Assembly: GCA_018818645.1 (NCBI GenBank)
Contig: JAHIRQ010000067.1
Location: 1 to 55,199 of the forward strand
Direction of reading: 5' to 3'
DNA from: Bacillota bacterium
GTDB lineage: Bacteria > Bacillota_I > Bacilli_A > Acholeplasmatales > Acholeplasmataceae
DNA: 55,199 nucleotides
Both the position numbers and the translations under genes were made by a program. Shown here one piece after another: positions 8,354 to 17,065 of this stretch. The notes under the pieces are model-generated. The model searched no databases and was not told the DNA's origin. It worked only from the letters and a program-made list of their open reading frames with translations. The stretch's first letter is position 1, and every line of letters starts with the position of its first letter.

Positions 8354-11300
8354 TTAAGCGAAATATTCAAGTATATATTCCTGGTCACCAATCAATTGTT
8401 CCAATGGGATATGGATCGCACCTGCACGGTACAAGTCATCTTCTACAGTGAACAATATTGGCTTATTGTTGAGTAAAACTTTCCGTTCAAGACCTTTGAG
8501 GTTATATTTCAATGTTATTCTTTTTTGATTGAAAACATAATTGAGTTCAAGACCATTAAAACCATTTGGTATTTGTGGGTCAATGATTAACTCATTACCT
8601 TCTTTACGGAATCCCAATACATTAGAAATTATTTGATTGATATAAATTCCAGGACCACTTGAGTATACTCTCCATCCACCTTTAACCCCTATTGAACCGG
8701 TAAATAGCTTATCAAAATCCTTCATGGCTTCATAGCGATTTAAGAAATTAGCATCACTGCTCGAAAAATATGCATTGGCTTGACGGTGCATAGCATTAGG
8801 CACGACATCTTTTATACAAATAGGATTTATTTTTTGTAATCCTGTCCAAGCTTCTTCTTTAAAACCTAATTTGGCTACTGCTTCAATGAATCTTATATGA
8901 GCATGTACATATTGTAATCCTATTTCACGTCCAAAACTAGCGGATGTTTCTGCACGTTTAAAATAAGTGTTTTCTCCACCTTTATATTTAACTGTTGTAT
9001 TCATTAAACGAACACCATCAGGATGATAAAGATTATCCTTTATAACTTGATATAACTCATGTGCTTGATTCTTATCAAAAAGTTGAGAAATTATACCACG
9101 ATTCATTGGAAGCAATCGATATTTCATATGCGTTTCTTGATCCGTTGGATGAATGATATGTTTAATTACATTATCTTCTCCAAAGAATAAGAATCCTGCA
9201 GGAACATTATCCTTCATGACATATTTCATGTAATCATTTTTGATTAAACCAGCTTGTTCTAAAAGATCAGAAGATAATGTTTTATAATTTGACTTTAATA
9301 TCTTACTGAGTAACATGAAAGTTTCATAGGTTAGTGCTGTTGTCCAACCACTGACCATACTTTTTCTTAGTGAACTATTTGCAGGTTGCAATGTATCATC
9401 CCAATCACCATCACCATAACTACTTAAATGTGTATTTGGAATATAATGATCTTTAATGTGTTGGATTGCTTTTAACATGTGGTCAAGAATCGTGTGTTTC
9501 TTATCAGTATATAGAGCGGTATCTAAATCTGTATATGGAACTTCCTTTTTCAATATATCAAAATCATGAGTAGCAGTTAGATACAAAGCCATACTTCGAA
9601 GCGGCCAAACAATGATATCACCATGCGCTTCTTTCGCTTGTATTCTAAAGAATTTGTCGAACATAAACCATTGTGGCCAATCCCCATTCTGTTCAAATTG
9701 ATGCATAAAAACAGTTTCTAGAATTGCTTTCGCTTCATCATATCTATTTAATGACATAAAGAACTCAAATGGACCTTGACAAACATCACGTGTTCCCCAT
9801 GCAGCACCACCAAATTGTTCTAAACCATGAGGTGAAGCAAAATGGATTAATGCGTTGTGCATATACCAAAACATAGTGGTGTTAAGTTTCATAACTTCAT
9901 TAATCATTGGATGTTTTTTATCGATGGATACATGAAATTGATTCATCAAGTCTTTATAATAAGTTATATATTTCAATCTTTCATCTTGAAAATTTGAAAG
10001 ATTTGGAGCACCAAAGTCACTATATAAACTACCTTGGATATTGATTGTTATGTAACTTCCTTTGACTGGTATCTTTAATAATGAACCATCAAATAATTGA
10101 GAAAGTTCTTCATCACTTTTTGGTACATCAAAATCACCGTTTACCAAATTAAAACGGTACTTAATATTAGGGTACTGTGTACAAATAAAGGCTTCACTGA
10201 CTGGATAGATATTGATACCATGCTCATCTATGCTCACATGAAAATCATTACTATACTCATCACTACCCATTACAATGTGAGATGTAATTAATAAGTCATA
10301 TGTATATCCTTGATGTGAAATAACTTCTAAATTCATTTCAGAACTATCCATTAATGTATATGATTTTACTTCAATGATATCATCACTAACTTTATACAAC
10401 CATTTTGAATAATTAAATCCCATTTCATACACAGCTGGAAGTCCTAACAATTGATAGGTATCATTCATTTTAATAAATATTCTTTGACCATGAGTTCTTT
10501 GAAAATTAAGACCATTTCTAGTATTGCTTACAAGTTTGGAGAATGATGTATTTCCTAAAACAATTTGAGAATTAAATACACCATAGATAAAACTTGTTGA
10601 AGCCATCACTTCTTCTCTAATAAAGTGATTTTTTCCACCTAGTATGATATGTCCATGTGCTCTTTCAACATAAGACTCTTTTTCTTGCAAAACAATATGT
10701 TCATGATGATCGTTGAAAAAAGATAACAATTTTCCGTTCTCATTTTCTTCAAAATGACGTATTGGATAAAGGTTTTCGATTTCTTCTTGATTCAAAGAAG
10801 GGCTCGTATAAACATGATTAAAACGAATAGATTTGTTTAAATTTAGTGAAATCATTTCAATTGGTTTTTGATCGATTTGGTTGTATGTTTCAAATACATG
10901 TTCTCTATACTCTAACATTTGAATAGCACTTGGATGATGATTAACAAAATAGCCATAGAAAATAGTTCGATGTTCCTCATTTTCATTCACAATTGATGAA
11001 ACACTTTGAAGAACAGCAGCAGCAAATTCATACTGATAAATCTGATTAGGCAATCTGTCTTCTTTCATCGCTTTTGGTATGTGATTTCCCTTAAAATCTA
11101 AACCAAAAAACTGATAACCATCAGTAGCATAACCTTGAGTTGGTGTTAATGCGCCAATTTGTAAATACTCCTTATTCCCTTGGTTTTGCAAAGAACAAAT
11201 AACATGCGATTGATCGACTTCAAAGACTTTGTGGTCAATGTATTGTGAATTGTATGCTTCATTGTTTCTAATCGCTCCACCATCTTTAATACCAATATCT

Positions 11301-11668
11301 TGAAATAGGAAAACATCGACTAAATCATTTTTAGAATTCCCTTTAATCGTCACGTCAGTAAACCACATATCCTCTATTACATCTATTTGAACAACATAAT
11401 GCAATTCTTCAAACATTCCAAAGTAAGTGATTCTATTTTCAGAATATATACAAGAAGATTCACCAATTACTTTTTTCCATAAAAATGCTTCTTTTCTTTT
11501 TATTCTTAAATAGATGTTCGAAAGCATATCATCAGCATCAGTCATTCTGAGTTGATTGATCATTTTTTTCTCATAAGTTATGTTATGGATGAGTGAAGAT
11601 TTAAGTAAATTTATCTTTAGTTTTCCACTACCAATTGGAATAGATTCTATTCTTGTATGAACTCTCAT
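8354..11668 (-). CDS. GH94 phosphorylase, probable 1,2-beta-oligoglucan phosphorylase
   Basis: A 1104-residue cytosolic GH94 enzyme. An N-terminal beta-sandwich half is followed by a helical barrel with GAAWGTRDVCQGP and the catalytic YGDGDWDDTL (W756, general acid D757 or D758). The last 100 residues form a beta domain (NGFNGLELNYVF). Family knowledge: cellobiose, chitobiose and laminaribiose phosphorylases are about 800 residues, while 1,2-beta-oligoglucan phosphorylase (EC 2.4.1.333) is about 1100. In Listeria innocua that enzyme is encoded beside a GH3 beta-glucosidase, as here. The likely reaction is sophoro-oligosaccharide plus phosphate giving alpha-glucose-1-phosphate and a shortened chain. 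No signal peptide. The next upstream gene, GH3, ends five bases before. Another beta-glucan specificity is possible but less likely. Confidence 0.88.
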   Translation of the reverse strand: MRVHTRIESIPIGSGKLKINLLKSSLIHNITYEKKMINQLRMTDADDMLSNIYLRIKRKEAFLWKKVIGESSCIYSENRITYFGMFEELHYVVQIDVIEDMWFTDVTIKGNSKNDLVDVFLFQDIGIKDGGAIRNNEAYNSQYIDHKVFEVDQSHVICSLQNQGNKEYLQIGALTPTQGYATDGYQFFGLDFKGNHIPKAMKEDRLPNQIYQYEFAAAVLQSVSSIVNENEEHRTIFYGYFVNHHPSAIQMLEYREHVFETYNQIDQKPIEMISLNLNKSIRFNHVYTSPSLNQEEIENLYPIRHFEENENGKLLSFFNDHHEHIVLQEKESYVERAHGHIILGGKNHFIREEVMASTSFIYGVFNSQIVLGNTSFSKLVSNTRNGLNFQRTHGQRIFIKMNDTYQLLGLPAVYEMGFNYSKWLYKVSDDIIEVKSYTLMDSSEMNLEVISHQGYTYDLLITSHIVMGSDEYSNDFHVSIDEHGINIYPVSEAFICTQYPNIKYRFNLVNGDFDVPKSDEELSQLFDGSLLKIPVKGSYITINIQGSLYSDFGAPNLSNFQDERLKYITYYKDLMNQFHVSIDKKHPMINEVMKLNTTMFWYMHNALIHFASPHGLEQFGGAAWGTRDVCQGPFEFFMSLNRYDEAKAILETVFMHQFEQNGDWPQWFMFDKFFRIQAKEAHGDIIVWPLRSMALYLTATHDFDILKKEVPYTDLDTALYTDKKHTILDHMLKAIQHIKDHYIPNTHLSSYGDGDWDDTLQPANSSLRKSMVSGWTTALTYETFMLLSKILKSNYKTLSSDLLEQAGLIKNDYMKYVMKDNVPAGFLFFGEDNVIKHIIHPTDQETHMKYRLLPMNRGIISQLFDKNQAHELYQVIKDNLYHPDGVRLMNTTVKYKGGENTYFKRAETSASFGREIGLQYVHAHIRFIEAVAKLGFKEEAWTGLQKINPICIKDVVPNAMHRQANAYFSSSDANFLNRYEAMKDFDKLFTGSIGVKGGWRVYSSGPGIYINQIISNVLGFRKEGNELIIDPQIPNGFNGLELNYVFNQKRITLKYNLKGLERKVLLNNKPILFTVEDDLYRAGAIHIPLEQLIGDQEYILEYFA

Positions 11669-11673
11669 CGAAG

Positions 11674-13848
11674 TTACCTCTCATTAATTTGTATTTTTTT
11701 AGTGAATATCATTTTTTCAGCATGAAGTCCAATTTTAATATAATATTCTGCAGACTCTGTTGTATTTACCATAGGATATCCATAGTATCTAAAATCATCA
11801 AAGTTCAAGTTGAATGACACATGCTCAGTTTCATGAGCCCTAATCCATATTTTCTTAAACTTTTTAAGTTCATTCACTGGTCTTGTTACAGAAAAGTATA
11901 ATGCTTCAATATATAGTTGAACAACTTCCGCACCATCTTGATCAGATTGATTGGTGATTTCAAATGAAACTTCAAAACCTTGATCTTCTAAAATATCTTG
12001 ACTAACATTAAAATGATCATATGTAAATTGACTATAACTTAATCCATAACCAAATGGATAAAGTGGTTGATTTTTGATATCGATATACCTGGATGTGTAG
12101 TGATTCTTTGGGTGATTGATATCATCTAAAGGCCTTCCAGTTCTCATATGATTATAATAAATAGGAATCTGTCCTTGACTATATGGAAAAGTCATCGCAA
12201 GTCTTGCTGAAGGGTTTTCTTTGCCTGAAATAATATCAGCGAGTGCATTACCGGTTTCAGTACCTAAGAACCAAGCATATAATAAAGCATCTACATAAGG
12301 AATCAATGGAGTTAAAATCAAAGGTCTACCAGAGAAAATAACAGCTACCATAGGTTTATTGAGTTCATGAAGTTTCTTCACCAACTCAATTTGTGCATCA
12401 GAAATACCGATGAAGCTCTTACTGTTTGCTTCACCAGATTCATATTGATCTTCACCAAGAGCTAGTAATATAACATCTGATTTTGATGCTACAATCATCG
12501 CTTCATTAATCATATTTTCATCAATTGTTTTTAAAGTTGATCCTTCAGCGTTTAATAAATTTGGATAGAGTTTACTTAAACCATCATAAACACTTATACA
12601 ATCCTCGTTACGCGCTTTTCCTCCCCATGGTCCAACCAAACGATTGGTTGTGCTAAAAGGACCTATTAAAGCGATATTTTTAGTTTTCTCAATTGGTAAT
12701 ACACCATTATTTTCGAGCATAACAATAGATTCTATAGCCATTTTTTTAGCAACTTCTAAATGATTGGGAAGTAAGAAATATTTTTCGAAATCAGGATGGA
12801 TATTCGAATAAGGACGATCAAATAATCCTAACTCATATTTTAGAGTTAGTACTCTATAAACTGCTTCATCAATTGACTTTTGAATGGATGGATATTCTTT
12901 TGAAAGTTCAGGTAAATATTTACTATACGAAGTTGCTATAAGTTCTATATCCATGGTCGCATCCAAACATTTAAATGCAACATCTTTCTTATCTCTCGCT
13001 GTCTTATGATTTAAAAGTTCTTCTGTAGACGTGTAATCTGATACAGTGACTCCTTTAAATCCCATTTCATCTCTAAGTACATTTTTTAATAAGAATTTAT
13101 TCGATGTAATTGGAATGCCATCATAAACGTTAAATGCTGACATCACCATTTTTGCACCTGATTGAACAGCTTGATGAAATGGTTTTAAATAGATTTGGCG
13201 AAGCATACGTTCACTCATATCAACCGTGTTATATTCTCTACCAGCTTCAGCTGCTCCATAAGCAACAAAATGCTTAGCGCAAGAACCTACATGGTTACCA
13301 TCAGAACAATCACTACCTTGAAATCCTTCAACCCAAGATTTTGCCATAACGCTCGCTAAATATGGATCTTCTCCTGGACTTTCAACGACTCTACCCCATC
13401 TTGGATCTCTAACAATATCAAGCATTGGAGCGAAAGTCACATGTGTTCCACTATGACTCGCTTCAAAAGCAATCACTTCAGCAGATTCTTTGACTAACTC
13501 TGGATTAAAACTACCAGACATCGCAAGATTCACAGGAAATCCTGTGCGGCATCCATGAATAATGTCGTTACAAAACATTAAAGGAATTCCTAGTCTCGAT
13601 TGTTCTACCGCTATTTTTTGAAGCTTTTCTGACACTTTATTATCATATGGTCCAACCATAGAACCTAAACGTCCTTCTTTGATTAGAACTGAAAGGTTAT
13701 TTTTCTCAAAGGCAGGTCCATAATCAAATTCACCCATAATTGCTGTTTGATATAGTTGACCAACTTTTTCTTCAATTGTCATTTTAGAGATTAATAGATT
13801 AACTTGATCATGAATCTCTTTTTTTGTTCTCTTGTTATCTTGGCTCAT
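11674..13848 (-). CDS. GH3 beta-glucosidase, cytosolic
   Basis: A 724-residue GH3 enzyme releasing glucose from short beta-glucosides. Domain order is the usual TIM barrel (about 1-340), alpha/beta sandwich (about 375-560) and C-terminal fibronectin-III-like domain (about 630-720). The nucleophile is D271 in GVTVSDY. The acid/base is probably the Glu in the QYESGEANSK loop. KHF (192-194) and the GRVVESPGEDPYL block are also present. There is no signal peptide, so it works on imported sugars. It lies between the lipoprotein glucanase and the GH94 gene. The pairing of GH3 with a 1100-residue GH94 matches beta-1,2-glucan clusters, so sophorose or sophorotriose are the expected substrates (inference). 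Ribosome site AAAGGTG upstream. Confidence 0.92.
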   Translation of the reverse strand: MSQDNKRTKKEIHDQVNLLISKMTIEEKVGQLYQTAIMGEFDYGPAFEKNNLSVLIKEGRLGSMVGPYDNKVSEKLQKIAVEQSRLGIPLMFCNDIIHGCRTGFPVNLAMSGSFNPELVKESAEVIAFEASHSGTHVTFAPMLDIVRDPRWGRVVESPGEDPYLASVMAKSWVEGFQGSDCSDGNHVGSCAKHFVAYGAAEAGREYNTVDMSERMLRQIYLKPFHQAVQSGAKMVMSAFNVYDGIPITSNKFLLKNVLRDEMGFKGVTVSDYTSTEELLNHKTARDKKDVAFKCLDATMDIELIATSYSKYLPELSKEYPSIQKSIDEAVYRVLTLKYELGLFDRPYSNIHPDFEKYFLLPNHLEVAKKMAIESIVMLENNGVLPIEKTKNIALIGPFSTTNRLVGPWGGKARNEDCISVYDGLSKLYPNLLNAEGSTLKTIDENMINEAMIVASKSDVILLALGEDQYESGEANSKSFIGISDAQIELVKKLHELNKPMVAVIFSGRPLILTPLIPYVDALLYAWFLGTETGNALADIISGKENPSARLAMTFPYSQGQIPIYYNHMRTGRPLDDINHPKNHYTSRYIDIKNQPLYPFGYGLSYSQFTYDHFNVSQDILEDQGFEVSFEITNQSDQDGAEVVQLYIEALYFSVTRPVNELKKFKKIWIRAHETEHVSFNLNFDDFRYYGYPMVNTTESAEYYIKIGLHAEKMIFTKKIQINER

Positions 13849-13876
13849 TTGTATTACACACCTTTAATTTATATTT

Positions 13877-15178
13877 TTAAGCTTCTATTTTAGAAATTCC
13901 AATTTCATCCAAACCATTTTGAACATATTCATTTTGCATGAAATAAGTCCAAACTGTCTCATCAAAATAATTTGAGATCATCAATAAGGTAACCCCTTTA
14001 TTGATACCTATAACATCTTGGGCAACCCAAGCTTGATCATTTTCAAAATTATAAGAGTCTTTAAATCCATAAGTACCTTTTAATCCACCAATCGTATTAA
14101 AATAGCGAGCAGCATCTTTAACGATATCTGGAGTAAACACGATACTTCCCAAAGCACCAGATGGTGGAATTGTTCCATCGTTTCTATGTGCATCATCAGT
14201 ATATCCTGATGGTTTAGATCCATAATATCCACTATATCCATCTGGTCCGTCTGACGCAGTCATTCCCCAAGAATTCGCTCTAAATGTTGAATAATAAGGA
14301 TTCATGTCAATTGCATATTGTCTGTTCGCTATTGTTGCGTGAATACTATTTTCAAACCAATTGACACCTTGTTCATCTTCTGTATCTCTAAAATCTATGA
14401 ATGCATGAGAGTATTGGTATGTGAATAAACTACCAAACCAACTCGAAATGAAAGGTGTTCCTCCGCCATAACTTGCAGTACGTCGCGTAAATGAATTGTA
14501 TACCGTTTTAGATGTGCGATAATCTTCATTTGGTGCACCTGATCCCAATACATAAAGTAAGAGCTGTTCACCATAAAAATCCCAATGTCCTCCAAAACCA
14601 CTTTCAGGACGATATCCCATGAAAAACTGGTTGTTAGAATCTAAATACCAAGTCCAATCGATTTGAGCATAAAGTTCCATCGCTTTTTCTTTGACATCCC
14701 CACCAAAATATTCACCAGCTGTTATAGCACCAGCAATAAATAAAGCAGTATCAATAATACTGACTTCACTTAAACCAGCTCTTAATCCAGTTTGTTTATT
14801 TAAGAAATGGTAGAAAAACCCATGGTAATTTGTTAAATTCAGAAATGTGTCTAGTGTTTTATCTGCTCTTTCATATCCATCATCAAATGTAATCCATTCA
14901 TTTTCAACACCAATAGGCAATCCTGCAAGACCAAAACCAACACTTGCTATACTCGCTAGAGTCGCATTAGAATCATATCGGTCATTAATTAATCCATAAC
15001 CACCGCTTGTTTCATCTGTATTTGCAAGTTCATAAAAGAATAGAAAACTTTTTTCCATTTCCTCTAACAAAATAAGTTCTGCATCATCATATACACGTGT
15101 TGGTTCAGATTCTTCTGCTCTTTCACAACCAACAAGTGTTATTAACAATAAGATGATTATTAATATTTTTTTCATCAT
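13877..15178 (-). CDS. Lipoprotein GH144-like endo-beta-1,2-glucanase
   Basis: A 433-residue surface lipoprotein: the signal peptide MMKKILIIILLLITLVGC has the lipobox LVGC at C18. The mature part is a glucoamylase-like (PF10091) helical barrel. Family blocks include GGYGLINDRYD, EVSIIDTALFIAGA, EQLLLYVLG, FTYQYSHAFIDFRD, WGMTASDGPDGY and PPSGALGSIVFTP. GH144 proteins of this type are endo-beta-1,2-glucanases giving sophoro-oligosaccharides, and some relatives (GH162, GH189) share substrate and fold. Anchored outside the membrane, it would cut polymer before import by the ABC systems in the same operon. AGGAG precedes the first ATG by seven bases. A cytosolic paralog is at 30521-31789. The family call is firm; the exact activity is inferred from the GH94/GH3 neighbours. 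Confidence 0.85.
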   Translation of the reverse strand: MMKKILIIILLLITLVGCERAEESEPTRVYDDAELILLEEMEKSFLFFYELANTDETSGGYGLINDRYDSNATLASIASVGFGLAGLPIGVENEWITFDDGYERADKTLDTFLNLTNYHGFFYHFLNKQTGLRAGLSEVSIIDTALFIAGAITAGEYFGGDVKEKAMELYAQIDWTWYLDSNNQFFMGYRPESGFGGHWDFYGEQLLLYVLGSGAPNEDYRTSKTVYNSFTRRTASYGGGTPFISSWFGSLFTYQYSHAFIDFRDTEDEQGVNWFENSIHATIANRQYAIDMNPYYSTFRANSWGMTASDGPDGYSGYYGSKPSGYTDDAHRNDGTIPPSGALGSIVFTPDIVKDAARYFNTIGGLKGTYGFKDSYNFENDQAWVAQDVIGINKGVTLLMISNYFDETVWTYFMQNEYVQNGLDEIGISKIEA

Positions 15179-15180
15179 AA

Positions 15181-17061
15181 TTATTCTCCTGTTATTCCTG
15201 ATCTGTCCACACTTTCAACAAACCATTTTTGTAATCCAAAATACATCAATAGCAATGGTGCAATACTAATCAAAGTACCTGCCATATAAATCGCTTCATT
15301 AATTCTATCGACAAAGTCTTCAGCATTTGGATCAACATTTCCAAATTGCTCCCTAAATGAAGCAGCAAATCTACTGAGTTGAAGTGGTAATGTTCTTGCT
15401 CCATCAATATATAAACCAGTTAAATAAGTTTCATTCCAATACCAAACGAAACTGAATAAGAAGACAACAACAATCGCTGGAACAGCTAATGGAAGACTCA
15501 CCTTTAAAAAGACTCGAATTGGACCAGCACCATCAACACGTGCTGCTTCATCTAATACTTTAGGTATTGTATTAAAAAATTGATAAAAAATCATGATAAA
15601 GATTGTACTCTTTAGTCCTTGACCAAACAGTGCAGGATATATAAATGCTCCAACATTTCCTAAAATACCTAAATCACGATACATTAAGTAAGTAGGTATC
15701 ATTAAAACAGGTGCTGGAATGATAAAGGTAAACAAAATGAGTGCAACAACAACTTTTTTAAACTTGAAATCAAATCTTGCAAGTCCATAACCTATCAATG
15801 CAGTACTAAAAACTTGAGCTAAAGCTGGAAAAAGTGATATGGTTATACTACTTCTAAGAGAACTAAAGAATCCGATCGTCTTAAATGCTTTTACATAGTT
15901 TTCAAAATATAATGTGGAAGGAATTAATCCAACGGTAGCATCAATAACATCTTCAGGAGATTGGAATGATGTGAGTGTCAGATAAATAAATGGATATAAG
16001 AAAGTAAATCCAACGGATGCAATCAATAAGTATATAAACACTCTGAAAACTAATCCATCTGTTCCTTTACGACCAACAAGTTTTTTTCTAACCTTTTTAA
16101 CTGTAGCATTTTTATTAAGGAATGTGTCTTTTTCAGTATATCTTGTTAAATCTAAATAGAAATGTTCAGTGTTTCTAACGTATTTAACATCCTTTTTTCC
16201 TAAATTGAATAAAACAAATAATAAAACAACGATGAGTGCGATTACAACAAAGTAAATCCACACTAAGGCTGCACTAAACCCGAATCCATTTCCAATCTCT
16301 CCCGTTTGAAACATATATTCTTTAATCAATATAATGATTCTGTTATTAGAAAATCCTGCAAGCATCACAAGTGTATAGATCATATTGATTAATATAATTG
16401 GTTTCATGAAGGGTAGCGTAACTTTCCAAAATTGTTCCCATGGACTTGCTCCATCAATTTCTGAAGCTTCATACACTTCTTTATTCATTTTTTGAAGCAT
16501 TACTAAGTAAACAATAATTTGTACACCACTAAACCAAAACATGCTGATCAAATTATTAAATACATTGACAATCAATTCACCAAATCCTTCACCAAAAATA
16601 GAGGAAAATACATGAATAACTTGGAAATTACTAATTCCAGGTAAAACAATCGCGTTATTGTTTAATAGTTCTTGCATAACAGGTCCTGAAACAATAACGA
16701 CCGGAAGGAAAAAGATGGTTCTAAAGAATCCTTTAAATTTGATATCCATATTTAAGATCATCGCGAATATAACTGCAAATACGTTGATAACAACCATCAT
16801 CATGAGTGAGTTCTGCAAGAAATTCCCTAGTTCTATAACCATCACTCTGTCGATTGCGAATGCGTGTTGATAATTTGCAAATCCAATGTATTGGAGATTA
16901 ATACCAGTTGTAGGTATCGTCACGTGATTTAAACTTAGGAAAAATGAATAAATGATTGGATAAAAGGTGAAAACAATGAACCCTACGATCCATAAACTTA
17001 CAAATGCATATCCAAGAAAGCTTTCTCGTTGTTTGAAAGTTAATCGAAATTTTTTCTTCAT
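15181..17061 (-). CDS. Fused double ABC sugar permease (MalF-MalG type in one chain)
   Basis: A 626-residue membrane protein containing two complete carbohydrate-type permease domains, which are normally two proteins of about 300 residues. The first half (about 15-295) has its EAA loop EVYEASEIDGASPWEQFWKV. The second half (about 335-620) has VLDEAARVDGAGPIRVFLKV. A charged linker (about 300-335) joins them. Each EAA loop should dock one ATPase subunit, so a single chain could form the whole pore. The start at 17061 follows GAGAGGGTG. No ATPase gene is nearby. It lies four bases after the DUF5696-like gene and directly before the glucanase. I see no stop or frameshift at the junction, so the fusion is real in this sequence. 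Confidence 0.92.
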   Translation of the reverse strand: MKKKFRLTFKQRESFLGYAFVSLWIVGFIVFTFYPIIYSFFLSLNHVTIPTTGINLQYIGFANYQHAFAIDRVMVIELGNFLQNSLMMMVVINVFAVIFAMILNMDIKFKGFFRTIFFLPVVIVSGPVMQELLNNNAIVLPGISNFQVIHVFSSIFGEGFGELIVNVFNNLISMFWFSGVQIIVYLVMLQKMNKEVYEASEIDGASPWEQFWKVTLPFMKPIILINMIYTLVMLAGFSNNRIIILIKEYMFQTGEIGNGFGFSAALVWIYFVVIALIVVLLFVLFNLGKKDVKYVRNTEHFYLDLTRYTEKDTFLNKNATVKKVRKKLVGRKGTDGLVFRVFIYLLIASVGFTFLYPFIYLTLTSFQSPEDVIDATVGLIPSTLYFENYVKAFKTIGFFSSLRSSITISLFPALAQVFSTALIGYGLARFDFKFKKVVVALILFTFIIPAPVLMIPTYLMYRDLGILGNVGAFIYPALFGQGLKSTIFIMIFYQFFNTIPKVLDEAARVDGAGPIRVFLKVSLPLAVPAIVVVFLFSFVWYWNETYLTGLYIDGARTLPLQLSRFAASFREQFGNVDPNAEDFVDRINEAIYMAGTLISIAPLLLMYFGLQKWFVESVDRSGITGE

Positions 17062-17065
17062 ATCA

